64,000 bases of DNA from Marinobacter sp. S0848L (GTDB lineage Bacteria > Pseudomonadota > Gammaproteobacteria > Pseudomonadales > Oleiphilaceae). Within the stretch, counting starts at the first letter, position 1, and each line of letters starts with the position of its first letter. The notes under the pieces were generated by a model. It saw only the letters and a program-made list of their open reading frames with translations. It made no database searches and was not told where the DNA came from. Position numbers and translations under genes: made by a program. The stretch is from contig NZ_JALKAQ010000005.1 of assembly GCF_023016065.1 (NCBI RefSeq), positions 1-64,000 of the forward strand, read 5' to 3'. Below are positions 16,453 through 25,005 of this stretch, one piece after another.

Positions 16453-16983
16453 ATGATGATGAAAGCCGAGCAATCCACCCTGCTACTCATCGACGTACAG
16501 GAAAAGCTGATGCCGGCGATCAGCCAGGGCGCGGAGGTTATAGATCGCTGCACAACGCTGGCGATTATCGCGGGGCTTCTTGAAGTACCGGTGATTGGTA
16601 CTGAGCAATTGCCAGAAAAGCTGGGCGAGAATGTCGAATCCATACGAGAGCTCTGTAACACCACCGTGAGCAAAACCCATTTTGATGCCTGCCCGGACGG
16701 CCTCATCGATGAACTGCCCGAAGGCCGGCAGCACATTATTGTCGGTGGCTGCGAAACCCACGTGTGCATGCTGCAAACGGCATTAAGCCTGTTGGATGCC
16801 GGCTACAAAGTCTGGGTTGTGGCCGATGCCACAGGGTCACGAAGTGAGCTGGATCGCGACGTCGCCCTCGACCGCCTGCATCAAAGCGGTGCCCGAATCG
16901 TCACCACCGAAATGGTCGCTTTTGAATGGATGGGACACTGTAAGCACCCCCACTTCCGCGATATTCAAGAACTGATCAAATAA
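16453..16983 (+). CDS. Isochorismatase-family hydrolase (YcaC-like)
   Basis: The 176-residue cytosolic protein belongs to the cysteine-hydrolase superfamily that includes YcaC and isochorismatase. The catalytic triad is visible as Asp14 (LLIDVQEKL), Lys74 (VSKTHFDAC) and Cys105 (CETHVCMLQ), with the family's cis-peptide GGCETH motif. The substrate cannot be predicted; many relatives hydrolyse amides. GGAG lies 8 nt before the ATG. It is a single gene, followed 18 bp later by the remnant of a cupin gene. Confidence 0.88.
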   Translation: MMMKAEQSTLLLIDVQEKLMPAISQGAEVIDRCTTLAIIAGLLEVPVIGTEQLPEKLGENVESIRELCNTTVSKTHFDACPDGLIDELPEGRQHIIVGGCETHVCMLQTALSLLDAGYKVWVVADATGSRSELDRDVALDRLHQSGARIVTTEMVAFEWMGHCKHPHFRDIQELIK

Positions 16984-17001
16984 CGAGTAACGAGCGCTTA
17001 T

Positions 17002-17205
17002 ATGCTAAACATGGACTTTTCCCAACGTGTGGTCATTCGCACTCACGAGGTTGACTGGGCACCTAGCCCGGCAGCGGGCGTAGAACGTAAACCCTTAGTT
17101 CGGGAATCAGTGGCAGATCATGCTGTTGCACTGAGGTTATTTTTTCCGGTAAACGATGCCGGGCTGGCACTGAACCATCTCGTACAGATCTGGCAACCCG
17201 TTTAG
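17002..17205 (+). pseudogene. Truncated cupin (ChrR-like) gene remnant
   Basis: The first 40 or so residues (MLNMDFSQRVVIRTHEVDW, then PSPAAGVERKPLVRES) match the N-terminus of small cupin proteins related to ChrR as I recall them. The metal-binding His motifs that should follow are absent. From about 17130 the frame runs antisense into the 3' end of cheR and encodes nothing recognisable, stopping after 67 codons. It looks like the start of a gene whose rest was deleted, with the breakpoint between about 17120 and the cheR stop at 17137. Identification is from memory of the family and should be confirmed by search. Confidence 0.55.
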
Positions 17206-17964
17206 CGATTCCGACGCGCCAAGAATCAAATAGCCACCGGGATTCAGCGCACCGTGCAGGCGAACCAGAATATCTTTCTTGGATTCCGCAGAGAAATAGA
17301 TCAGCACATTGCGGCAAAGAATGATGTCGAACTTCCCAAGCATATAGCGCTCAAGCAAGTTCAGCTCTTTAAACTCCACCATCCGTTTAATTTGGTCATT
17401 AATCTGCCAGCCACCGTTTACAGACGGTTTGAAGTAGCGTTTCTGGCGCTCGGGCGACAAACCCCGGCCAATCGCGATCATTTCATACTCGCCTTTGCGC
17501 GCCACTTCCAGAACGCTCTTCGAGATATCCGTCGCGGTGATGCGAACATCACGAAGCTTACCCGGGCGGGCCTGACGAAACTCGTCCAGAACCATCGAAA
17601 CGGAGTATGGCTCTTGTCCCGTTGAGCATGCAGCCGACCAGATTCGCAACGGCTGCAAAGACTTTCTCTCTGCGAATTCCGGCAACAATTTATCCTGCAG
17701 AATACGAAACGGATGATTGTCTCTGAACCAAAGCGTCTCGTTGGTGGTCATCGCATCGATCACGACCTCACGCAACCCCATGCGACCGGAGCGCTTCAAT
17801 TTCTCCAAAAGCTCCCCAAGCGAAGTCAAGCCATTCTCTTCCAGAATTTTGCGCAGCCGACTTTTGACCAGATACTGCTTGTTATCGCCCAACAGGATAC
17901 CGCATGCGTCCTGCAAGAACGTTTTGAACTCTTCGTATTCCTTGGGCGTAATTTCCGCGTTCAT
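17137..17964 (-). CDS. cheR: Chemotaxis protein methyltransferase CheR
   Basis: CheR methylates glutamates of chemoreceptors using S-adenosylmethionine. The 275-residue protein has the N-terminal helical domain (about 1-80), the SAM-binding domain with RIWSAACSTGQEPYSVSM near residue 110, RITATDISKSVLEVARKG, and the motif FDIILCRNVLIYFS near 215. It lies 37 bp downstream of cheV and is transcribed with it, divergently from flgA-flgM-flgN, as in Pseudomonas. Confidence 0.95.
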   Translation of the reverse strand: MNAEITPKEYEEFKTFLQDACGILLGDNKQYLVKSRLRKILEENGLTSLGELLEKLKRSGRMGLREVVIDAMTTNETLWFRDNHPFRILQDKLLPEFAERKSLQPLRIWSAACSTGQEPYSVSMVLDEFRQARPGKLRDVRITATDISKSVLEVARKGEYEMIAIGRGLSPERQKRYFKPSVNGGWQINDQIKRMVEFKELNLLERYMLGKFDIILCRNVLIYFSAESKKDILVRLHGALNPGGYLILGASESLNGLPDLYEMVQCQPGIVYRKK

Positions 17965-18001
17965 TGCATCTCTATCGTGGGTAAAACGGTTAACTGAGCC
18001 A

Positions 18002-18931
18002 TCAATCCTGGCCGATCAATTCCATGACACGCTCAGCCAGCTCGTCTGGGCTGAACTTTGCCATAAAATCGTCAGCGCCCACCTTCTTCACCATGGCCAT
18101 GTTAAAAACACCGCTCAGCGACGTGTGCAACATAATAAACATATCTTTCAGGGCCGGATCTTCTTTAATGCGAGTGACCAGCGTGTATCCGTCCATCTCA
18201 GGCATTTCCACATCGGAAATAATCAACGAAAGATGCTCCCGAATGGTTGAGCCGTCCTGAGTGATATTTCGCAGATAGTCCAGCGCTTGCTTCCCATCGT
18301 TTTGAGTAATCACTTCCATTCCGATCGCCGTCAGGCACCGGCTGATCTGGCGACGTGCAACAGCAGAATCATCCACCACCAAGACTGGAAGATGACGCTT
18401 AGATTGGGCGGCACTTCTTGTCACAATCTCGTCATTGACGTCTTCCCTAAGCGGAGAAACCTCGGAAAGAATCTTCTCTACATCAATGATTTCTACCAGC
18501 TTTTCATCAACTTTTGTTACCGCAGTCAGGTAGACATCCTTACCCGCCCCTTTCGGTGGCGGCATGATATCTTCCCAGTTCATATTCAGAATCCGCTCGA
18601 CCCCGGACACCAAAAATCCCTGAGTTTTTCGGTTGTATTCGGTGATGATAACGAAGCTTGTCGCAAGCTCCTCCTGAGGCACTCCGGGCAGTCCGATTGC
18701 CATGCTCATATCAACAATAGGAATGGTTTCTCCCCGGATATGGGACACCCCCCTTACAACCGCGCGACTGTTGGGAATAGAGGACAGCTTCGGGCACTGC
18801 AGCACTTCTTTCACTTTGAACACGTTAATACCGTACACCTGGCGACCGCGGAGCCGAAACAGCAATAGTTCAAGCCGATTCTGGCCGACCAGCTGGGTGC
18901 GCTGATTAACGCTTTGAAGTACCCCTGTCAT
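18002..18931 (-). CDS. cheV: Chemotaxis coupling protein CheV
   Basis: CheV couples receptors to CheA and carries a receiver domain thought to tune signalling. The 309-residue protein has an N-terminal CheW-like domain (about 15-160, FRLRGRQVYGINVFKVKEVL and VSHIRGETIPIVDM) and a C-terminal receiver (about 180-309) with VLVVDDSAVARR and the phospho-acceptor Asp in IISDVEMPEMDGY. AGGAG lies 9 nt before the ATG. It is the first gene of cheV-cheR and faces flgA with 153 bp between starts. Confidence 0.95.
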   Translation of the reverse strand: MTGVLQSVNQRTQLVGQNRLELLLFRLRGRQVYGINVFKVKEVLQCPKLSSIPNSRAVVRGVSHIRGETIPIVDMSMAIGLPGVPQEELATSFVIITEYNRKTQGFLVSGVERILNMNWEDIMPPPKGAGKDVYLTAVTKVDEKLVEIIDVEKILSEVSPLREDVNDEIVTRSAAQSKRHLPVLVVDDSAVARRQISRCLTAIGMEVITQNDGKQALDYLRNITQDGSTIREHLSLIISDVEMPEMDGYTLVTRIKEDPALKDMFIMLHTSLSGVFNMAMVKKVGADDFMAKFSPDELAERVMELIGQD

Positions 18932-18958
18932 GTCGTTCTACTCCTGACGTGCCCTAAA

Positions 18959-18974
18959 CGGCACTGATTTTGCT
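18959..18974 (+). promoter_or_regulatory. Sigma-54 (RpoN)-type promoter upstream of flgA
   Basis: The sequence CGGCACTGATTTTGCT matches the -24/-12 consensus: GG at 18960-18961, exactly 10 nt, then GC at 18972-18973, with the favoured CAC and TTGCT flanks. The predicted start is near 18985, leaving a leader of about 100 nt before flgA. Many polar-flagellum genes depend on RpoN and FleQ-type activators. I did not identify an activator site. Confidence 0.55.
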
Positions 18975-19084
18975 TTATATCACCAAGACCATAATTTCAG
19001 AGATAGCATAACGGCCATATGCCCAGATCCTTAAGTTTTTTATGGGCGACAGACTTAACGACAGCATAGGACAAAGCACCTGAA

Positions 19085-19789
19085 ATGCGTACCCTGATTT
19101 TATTTACGCTGACGCTGATGTGCAGTTTTCCTGCCTTCGCAGAGCAAGCCACGACGGCCGCTGATATTCGAAGCATGGCGGAGCGATTTTTACAAACGTG
19201 GGCGGAAGATCAAAGGGATCTTAATCGACGCATTGAGTACCAAATCGGTAACGTGGACCGGCGCCTGAAACTGGCACCCTGCGAGGGCGATCCGGAACTG
19301 GAGTTCGTGAGTGACCCGCTACGAACCCCCAGCCCTTCGATTCTTATCAGTTGCCAAGGCAAACGACCTTGGCGGATGTATGTAACGGCCTCAGTTCAGG
19401 CCTACGGCCCTGCCCTTGTTGCCGCACGCCCGTTGACCCGGGGAGAACGACTGTCCAGCGCAGCATTGACCACAAGCGAGGTCCAGCTAAACGCCAGTCG
19501 TCGCGGCACGCTCACCGATATGGCAAACATTGAAGGCATGATGGTTCGGCGCCCGGTTAAAACCGGCACCGTGCTGACACCAGACTTGCTGGAAGCACCA
19601 GATGCCATTGAACGGGGCGACCATGTTATTATTCTGGCCCGAACCGGCTCTTTTTCAGTCAGCTCCCGCGGTAAAGCTCTTGGCAACGCCAGCATCGGAG
19701 AGCAAGTGTTGGTAGAAAACCTCCGGTCTGCGAGAACCGTCAAAGCAACGGTGGTCGCGCCGGGACGCGTCGAGATTCCGATGCAATAA
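19085..19789 (+). CDS. flgA: Flagellar basal body P-ring assembly protein FlgA
   Basis: FlgA is the periplasmic chaperone for FlgI in P-ring assembly. The 234-residue protein has a signal peptide (MRTLILFTLTLMCSFPAFA) and a C-terminal SAF/FlgA domain (about 105-234: LVAARPLTRGERLSSAAL, MMVRRPVKTGTVLTPDLL and LGNASIGEQVLVENLRS). It starts the flgA-flgM-flgN set and is preceded by a sigma-54-like promoter. The flgM promoter lies in the gap after it. Confidence 0.94.
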   Translation: MRTLILFTLTLMCSFPAFAEQATTAADIRSMAERFLQTWAEDQRDLNRRIEYQIGNVDRRLKLAPCEGDPELEFVSDPLRTPSPSILISCQGKRPWRMYVTASVQAYGPALVAARPLTRGERLSSAALTTSEVQLNASRRGTLTDMANIEGMMVRRPVKTGTVLTPDLLEAPDAIERGDHVIILARTGSFSVSSRGKALGNASIGEQVLVENLRSARTVKATVVAPGRVEIPMQ

Positions 19790-19830
19790 CACCAAAATTA
19801 GCCGGGCGGAAACTTTTTTCCTGAAAAGAC

Positions 19831-19857
19831 TAAAGTCCGGCAACAAATTGCCGTTAA
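19831..19857 (+). promoter_or_regulatory. Sigma-28 (FliA) promoter upstream of flgM
   Basis: TAAAGTCC (19831-19838), an 11-nt spacer, and GCCGTTAA (19850-19857) closely match the FliA consensus TAAAGTTT-N11-GCCGATAA. It lies 59 nt before the flgM start. This would let FliA drive its own anti-sigma factor, the standard feedback in flagellar regulation. Confidence 0.75.
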
Positions 19858-19916
19858 CCGGATATAAACCCGATTCCGCCACTGCGATATGTGGCCCAAG
19901 GCAAATAGGTAACTTT

Positions 19917-20237
19917 ATGTCAGTTGACTTAAATGGAATTGGCCCCGGCCAGGTCAACACCACCAGAACCCAGGCCGACAAAACGTCGAACAACGCACCA
20001 ACTCCGGCTGCCGACCAAGCCAAGGCACAGGGACCGGCTGCCCGAGGCGAAAACGTTAGCCTCAGCAGTCAGGCAAAAAACCTGAAGCAACTTGAGGAAA
20101 AGCTTGTCGACTATCCGGAAATGGACGACGATCGCATTGCGGAAATCCGCTCCGCACTGGATAACGGCACCTACAAGATCGATGCAGAAAAACTGGCCCA
20201 GAAAATGCTTGAGATGGATGAAAGCATTTTTGGGTGA
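19917..20237 (+). CDS. flgM: Anti-sigma-28 factor FlgM
   Basis: FlgM binds FliA until the hook-basal body is complete, then is exported. The 106-residue protein begins MSVDLNGI, has a low-complexity Gln/Ala/Thr-rich middle and a conserved C-terminal half (VSLSSQAKNLKQLEEKL, then MDDDRIAEIRSALDNGTY and DAEKLAQKMLEMD) that binds the sigma factor. The ATG at 19917 has AGGT 7-8 nt upstream and fits the family's N-terminus. flgN starts 7 bp after its stop. Confidence 0.93.
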   Translation: MSVDLNGIGPGQVNTTRTQADKTSNNAPTPAADQAKAQGPAARGENVSLSSQAKNLKQLEEKLVDYPEMDDDRIAEIRSALDNGTYKIDAEKLAQKMLEMDESIFG

Positions 20238-20244
20238 GTAATGT

Positions 20245-20715
20245 ATGGCCGCTATCGATGATCTGAAGACCCTTCTTAGTGAAGACATCCGCCAGCTAGA
20301 CAGCCTGGCGGACCTTCTCCTTCGGGAGAAAGAGGCGCTGGCCTCTTCCGACATTGCCCCACTCCAGGAACTCACGGAAGAAAAGAATCGAATTCTTGGA
20401 GCAATCCGTGATCGGGCTCGTCAAAAGATTCACTTGCTTGTAGATATAGGCTTCCGCCCCGACACCGGCGAACCCTCACGCTTTATTCGAGCCGCCGGAA
20501 TGGACGATTTGTACCAACTCTGGAAGACCGCCGACCACAAGCTTCGGGAATGCCAGTCGCTGAACCAGAATAACGGGCGAGTGGTCGGGCACCTGCAGAA
20601 ACGCCTTGCACGAGTAACCGATATTTTCCGCGGCGCATCCAGCCAACAAAAGCTCTATGGCGCACAAGGCCAGCAAACCAATGTTGCCAGCAGTACGGTG
20701 TTTGCAAGCGCCTGA
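20245..20715 (+). CDS. flgN: Flagellar chaperone FlgN
   Basis: FlgN is the export chaperone for the hook-associated proteins FlgK and FlgL. The 156-residue protein is mostly helical, with a predicted coiled coil in residues 1-60 (LLSEDIRQLDSLADLLLREK) and the C-terminal CQSLNQNNGRVV segment that fits the FlgN family. Position directly after flgM supports the call. A strong terminator follows at 20731. Confidence 0.9.
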   Translation: MAAIDDLKTLLSEDIRQLDSLADLLLREKEALASSDIAPLQELTEEKNRILGAIRDRARQKIHLLVDIGFRPDTGEPSRFIRAAGMDDLYQLWKTADHKLRECQSLNQNNGRVVGHLQKRLARVTDIFRGASSQQKLYGAQGQQTNVASSTVFASA

Positions 20716-20730
20716 GCCTTGCCTGCACAC

Positions 20731-20761
20731 AAAAATGCCCGGCTAACCACCGGGCATTTTT
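20731..20761 (+). terminator. Rho-independent terminator after flgN
   Basis: AAAAATGCCCGG (20731-20742) pairs perfectly with CCGGGCATTTTT (20750-20761) across a 7-nt loop, ending in five T. The A-run on the other side means it may also serve the convergent gene at 20782. Confidence 0.9.
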
Positions 20762-20781
20762 GTCTTGGTCGCCAACAGGTT

Positions 20782-21534
20782 TTAGCGTGTGTAGATGGTC
20801 ATGCTCGATGCGGGATGAAAACGAATATCCTGAATACTGACACTTCCCATCGAAGCACTATTTCCGCCCGCGACCCGGATATTGTCCATTCGGATCTCTT
20901 CAATTCGCTCCGGCAGTGCGAAGGTAATCGCTCCATCATCGCGGATGGAATATCGCTCTTCTCCGTCGCGGTATTTGACACCCGAAATGGTGAGATCGGA
21001 GTCAAGGAAGCTTAACACCGGCACGAACACGTTCGCCGCCAGCCGCACACCCTCAACCGCATCCAATCCAGCCTCATCGGCATTGCCGCCCTCTGCATCC
21101 GCAGCATTCCCGGGCATGGCCGCAACTTTTTCAATACGATCGAGCAACCCAATGTTGCGCTGCCCGGATACCGACGACATTTCGTCGTCCGTCAAAGCCG
21201 CAAACCCGTGCCCTTCGTTCATCTGCCCGGCCCTGGCCACAGCGCCTGCATCGTCATTGTCTGTTGTTGAGGCAAACGATACTAACGGCTGAAACGGCAG
21301 TGCCACCATTGTGACCAATGCAGCGGTGTTGCGGTAACGGGACTGGTGTTTCAACACCCGAATCAGATCTTTTTCGGTAATACAGCCCGAGGCAACTAAA
21401 ACCTCACCCAGACGCTCCCCCGAAGCACGCTGACGGATCAGGGCATCTTCGAGCTCTGCCTCCGTTAAATACCCTCGATTGATCAACAACCGACCAAGCC
21501 GTGACTTTTCTTCAAATCCTTTTTGGACTTTCAC
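20782..21534 (-). CDS. Unrecognised protein with MshEN (GspE N-terminal)-like domain
   Basis: The 250-residue protein has three visible parts. Residues about 8-65 resemble the N-terminal domain of type II secretion/pilus ATPases (MshEN): LGRLLINRGYLTEAELEDAL, then GERLGEVLVASGCITEKDL. A hydrophobic stretch follows (about 70-90, TAALVTMVALPFQPLVSFAS). Near residue 110 is LTDDEMSSVSGQ, resembling the short motif near the start of some exported DUF6160-like proteins. The C-terminal half is beta-rich (DSDLTISGVKYRDGEERYSI). There is no ATPase domain. The GTG at 21534 has AGGAG 7 nt upstream. MshEN domains can bind cyclic di-GMP, but that is family knowledge only. The function is unknown. Confidence 0.65.
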   Translation of the reverse strand: MKVQKGFEEKSRLGRLLINRGYLTEAELEDALIRQRASGERLGEVLVASGCITEKDLIRVLKHQSRYRNTAALVTMVALPFQPLVSFASTTDNDDAGAVARAGQMNEGHGFAALTDDEMSSVSGQRNIGLLDRIEKVAAMPGNAADAEGGNADEAGLDAVEGVRLAANVFVPVLSFLDSDLTISGVKYRDGEERYSIRDDGAITFALPERIEEIRMDNIRVAGGNSASMGSVSIQDIRFHPASSMTIYTR

Positions 21535-21748
21535 TCGTGTTCTCCTGTGTTCGCCATGAACACCGTACAACCAGGCCCGGCATTGTGATTTAGTGCAACC
21601 TTTAGCAAGCGTAGCCGAGGACGGCCCGGCTTGCTGTTTGCTTTTGCTCTTATCGGCGTAAGGATCTGTTAATATCGTTAGTTACTTTGTAGCAAACATG
21701 ATTATGTCAGCTATTCCGACACTCACTGAAACAAAGGGCAGCCTTTAA

Positions 21749-22354
21749 ATGACAAACTTCGTAAAACAACAATTTCTTGTGATTTATGCCGCATTGTTAA
21801 TTATGTCGGCGTTAGTGTTCTCCGGCGCTGCACATGCCGATGCCAACCAAGATTTGCCTAAAGTACGCTTCGTCACGTCCGAAGGTGCATTTGAACTTCT
21901 TTTACGCCCCGACGTTGCACCAAAAACAGTCGAAAACTTCCTCGGCTATGTCGAAGACGGATTCTACGACGACACCATTTTTCATCGCGTGATTGCAGGC
22001 TTCATGATCCAGGGCGGCGGATTTACCGCAGATATGAGCCGAAAACCCACGAAAGCTCCCATCGTAAACGAAGGCAGCCAAACCCTCCCCAACCTGCGCG
22101 GCACCATTGCCATGGCCCGCACCAACAATCCGGACTCCGCCACCTCACAGTTCTTTATCAATGTCATCGATAACGACTTTCTTAACGCGGGCGTGCGCGG
22201 CGCTGGCTACGCGGTTTTCGGGAAGGTGACCGAGGGCATGGGCGTGGTCGATAAAATTGCCTCGGTTCAGACCGGACGCAAGCAAGGCATGGGCGACGTT
22301 CCCGTCTCACCCGTCACCATAAAAAGTGTGACAAAGGTTTCTGCTGAAGACTAA
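21749..22354 (+). CDS. Periplasmic cyclophilin-type peptidyl-prolyl isomerase
   Basis: The 201-residue protein has a signal peptide (about residues 1-30, ending GAAHA) and a cyclophilin domain with the catalytic [15 protein letters not shown] (Arg near residue 77), [18 protein letters not shown] and the C-terminal [18 protein letters not shown]. It should speed proline isomerisation during folding of exported proteins, similar to PpiA. Its TAA overlaps the mnmC ATG by one base, so mnmC is probably translationally coupled. Confidence 0.92.
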   Translation: MTNFVKQQFLVIYAALLIMSALVFSGAAHADANQDLPKVRFVTSEGAFELLLRPDVAPKTVENFLGYVEDGFYDDTIFHRVIAGFMIQGGGFTADMSRKPTKAPIVNEGSQTLPNLRGTIAMARTNNPDSATSQFFINVIDNDFLNAGVRGAGYAVFGKVTEGMGVVDKIASVQTGRKQGMGDVPVSPVTIKSVTKVSAED

Positions 22355-24246
22355 TGGCCATGTCGGAAGCCCTCAAACCGCCGGCCACAGAGCCGGCGGA
22401 ATTAATTTGGCACGATGGCATCCCGGAATCCTCCCGTTTCGGTGATGTGTACTTCAACCGAGACGATGGTTTGTCTGAAACGCGGTATGTGTTTATCGAG
22501 CCCAACAAACTCCGGGAGCGTTTCGAGAGTGTGCCGAATTATGGCCACTTTGTGGTTGGGGAAACCGGGTTCGGATCCGGCCTTAGTTTTTTAGCCACCT
22601 GGGCCGAATGGGACACGCTAACCGCAAACCACGCACACTCGGTCCTGCACTTTGTCTCGTTTGAGCGCTACCCGCTTACTCAGGATGCCCTAAAACGGGC
22701 GCTATCACGCTGGCCCGAACTCGGGCCGTTTACAGAACAGTTAGTAGACCAGTACCCGCCCCTGATGAAAGGCGTTCACCGCTTGGTATTCAACGGTGGG
22801 CGGGTCAGACTCACGTTGTTTTTTGGTGAACTCAAAGACGGGCTGAACCAGCTTCCGTTCTGTGCAGATGCCTGGTTTCTCGATGGGTTCGCCCCCGAAC
22901 ATAACCCGGACATGTGGACCGATGAGGCAATTCAGGCTGTTCGCAACCACAGCCGCCCGGGGACAACCTTCTCAACGTTTACCGCAGTTGGCCGGGTCCG
23001 GCGCGCCCTTGAAGCCGCCGGGTTTGAGATTACTAAACACCCCGGATTCAGCCGCAAACGCGAAATGATCGCTGGCACCCTTGCATATGAAGACTCAACC
23101 TCAAGCCCAGCCACTCCACTTCCTGAACCGGTGGCCATTATCGGCGCAGGCATCGCTGGGACGCTTTTAGCTCGGAACCTTGCGGATCGCGGTATTCCTG
23201 TCCTATTAATCGATAAAGCCGCCTGTGCTGGCGCTGCGGCATCAGGCAACGCTCAGGGTGCTCTCTACGCAAAACTCGGCATCGAGTACAACGCACAAGC
23301 TGAGTTGGCGGCAACAGCGTTAAGTTTCAGTCAGCGGTATTATCGCCCTTGGGAAGATGACTTCTGGCACCCCACCGGCTTATTACAACTGGCTACAACG
23401 GCAAACGAAGCGGCGCGCCAACGCAAATTTTGCGAGCGGAATCAGTACCCTGACGATTTTTTAACGCCTGTATGCCAAGCCCAAGCTTCGGAACTCGCCG
23501 GTATCGATATTTCGGTTGCAGGGCTGTGGTTTCCAAAGTCGGGGTGGCTTGAGCCCGCCAAAGCCTGCAAGAAACTTTCCGAGCACCCGCTGATTACCAC
23601 CCAATTTAACTTTGAGGTTCAGTGTATCGAGCGCCTCGAAACAGGCTGGTCACTTCAGAGCGCACATCATTTCAGCCTGAAGGTTTCGAAACTGGTCATC
23701 GCTTGTGGGCACCAAACCGCGGAGATTGCCCCAGTGACCGGTAAACTGCGGCTGAAACCGATTCGTGGCCAGGTCACCTATTTACCCGAAGAATCCGTTA
23801 ACCCGCCGGCGACCGTCATTTGTGGCTCGAGGTATTTAAATCCCGTTTCTCAAGGGCAAGCAACCACAGGCGCTACGTTTGACATCAGAAATGACAATCC
23901 CAAGGTTACCGAAGAAGGCCATCAAGAGAATCTGGATGAACTCTTACGGATGCTGCCCGACCTTCCGGTAACGCAAGCGCCAGCAGTTGAAACCCTGCAA
24001 GGTCGCGTCGCGTTTCGCTGCACCACCCATGACTATCAACCGGTCGCCGGGGAACTGCGCACGGAATCCGGCGACAAAGTAGAAGGGGCGTACCTGTTCA
24101 CCGGGCTTGGTAGCAAGGGGCTGGTTTGGGGGCCTTTGCTTGCGGAATATCTCGCGGACACATTGACGGGGCAACCGGTTTGCCTGCCAAGTCATCTGGC
24201 CCGACGCGTTGATACACTTCGCCTCTATCCCAGACGAGAGCTTTAG
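22354..24246 (+). CDS. mnmC: Bifunctional tRNA wobble-uridine modification enzyme MnmC
   Basis: MnmC completes mnm5s2U at tRNA wobble position 34. The 630-residue protein contains both activities: an N-terminal methyltransferase (about 1-245: FVVGETGFGSGLSFL, the SAM site near 75, and CADAWFLDGFAPEHNPDMW) and a C-terminal FAD-dependent demodification domain (about 260-630: VAIIGAGIAGTLLARNLADR and LFTGLGSKGLVWGPLLAEYL). Length fits the fused form. The start overlaps the preceding gene's stop; an ATG 6 nt later is also possible. Confidence 0.95.
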   Translation: MAMSEALKPPATEPAELIWHDGIPESSRFGDVYFNRDDGLSETRYVFIEPNKLRERFESVPNYGHFVVGETGFGSGLSFLATWAEWDTLTANHAHSVLHFVSFERYPLTQDALKRALSRWPELGPFTEQLVDQYPPLMKGVHRLVFNGGRVRLTLFFGELKDGLNQLPFCADAWFLDGFAPEHNPDMWTDEAIQAVRNHSRPGTTFSTFTAVGRVRRALEAAGFEITKHPGFSRKREMIAGTLAYEDSTSSPATPLPEPVAIIGAGIAGTLLARNLADRGIPVLLIDKAACAGAAASGNAQGALYAKLGIEYNAQAELAATALSFSQRYYRPWEDDFWHPTGLLQLATTANEAARQRKFCERNQYPDDFLTPVCQAQASELAGIDISVAGLWFPKSGWLEPAKACKKLSEHPLITTQFNFEVQCIERLETGWSLQSAHHFSLKVSKLVIACGHQTAEIAPVTGKLRLKPIRGQVTYLPEESVNPPATVICGSRYLNPVSQGQATTGATFDIRNDNPKVTEEGHQENLDELLRMLPDLPVTQAPAVETLQGRVAFRCTTHDYQPVAGELRTESGDKVEGAYLFTGLGSKGLVWGPLLAEYLADTLTGQPVCLPSHLARRVDTLRLYPRREL

Positions 24247-24350
24247 AAGGTGAAACGATGATAGTACTGAAGTTTTCGGAGAAAATGCCGATAAACGTAT
24301 AATAGAGCTCACAAGGATACGGTGCAGCGGTCACTAAAGGTGTAGCAGTT

Positions 24351-24986
24351 ATGTCGATTCATGTCAGTGAACCCGGCCGTCCTATCGGTACCCGCCTTCC
24401 GGAGGTCTTTCGGAATCGAACGGTCGGTGACGTTACCGAGTTAGAAGCCTCGAGTGCACTTTCAAATACGCACAACGAAGCCACAGATGCCGAATTTCAA
24501 CAGGCCGCAAACAGCGGCCGGCATCGTGCACTGCAACAATACGGAACAGTCGCGGCAGGAGAGCGCAAGGAAGAACGGGTGTATCTGCCTGTATCAGAAA
24601 TAGCGTCGCCGGCGCAGTATTTGGTTTCGGCCACAGCAACCATGACTGAAGCGTTTGCGATGATGAAAGATAACGCCGTGCACCATCTGGTGGTCATGTC
24701 GGAGGACAATGTTGCGGGGCTTATCGACTTCAGATGGCTGCTAAGCTGGATTCACGAGAACCCGAACGAAGCCGACACCCAAAGCCTGTTAAACATGGAG
24801 CTACCGGCATTTTTAACCGCGTTTCCTGAAACCGATGCCCATCAACTTGCCCGATTAATGCTGGCTCACCGCCTGAATGCTGCGCTAATCATTGAAGGCT
24901 CCAGTGGTGAGCCTTCCGGCATTGTGACCAGTACCGACTATTTAAAACTCTATGCCAGTTCCCGGCAGCAAGAGGGGGCCCTTTAG
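24351..24986 (+). CDS. CBS-domain pair protein
   Basis: The 211-residue soluble protein has an uncharacterised N-terminal region (about 1-75) and two CBS motifs: about 78-135 (PVSEIASPAQYLVSATATM, then VHHLVVMSEDNVAGLIDFRW) and about 145-205 (NMELPAFLTAFPETDAHQLA, then SGIVTSTDYLKLYA). CBS pairs usually bind adenine nucleotides and act as regulatory sensors. The partner is unknown, and no attached enzymatic domain is present. It is followed by a short GC stem at its stop and the convergent lipoprotein gene. Confidence 0.82.
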   Translation: MSIHVSEPGRPIGTRLPEVFRNRTVGDVTELEASSALSNTHNEATDAEFQQAANSGRHRALQQYGTVAAGERKEERVYLPVSEIASPAQYLVSATATMTEAFAMMKDNAVHHLVVMSEDNVAGLIDFRWLLSWIHENPNEADTQSLLNMELPAFLTAFPETDAHQLARLMLAHRLNAALIIEGSSGEPSGIVTSTDYLKLYASSRQQEGAL

Positions 24987-25005
24987 CCCCCACCCGGCCC
25001 ACCAG

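Noticed and set aside
18932..18970. Sigma-28 promoter for cheV (TAAAG and GCCGTTTA on the minus strand)
   Set aside because: The two boxes are only 7 nt apart instead of about 11, so the match is not credible.
24974..24991. Short GC stem at the stop of the CBS gene as a terminator
   Set aside because: Only 6 bp with a 6-nt loop and no T-run; it overlaps the stop codon.
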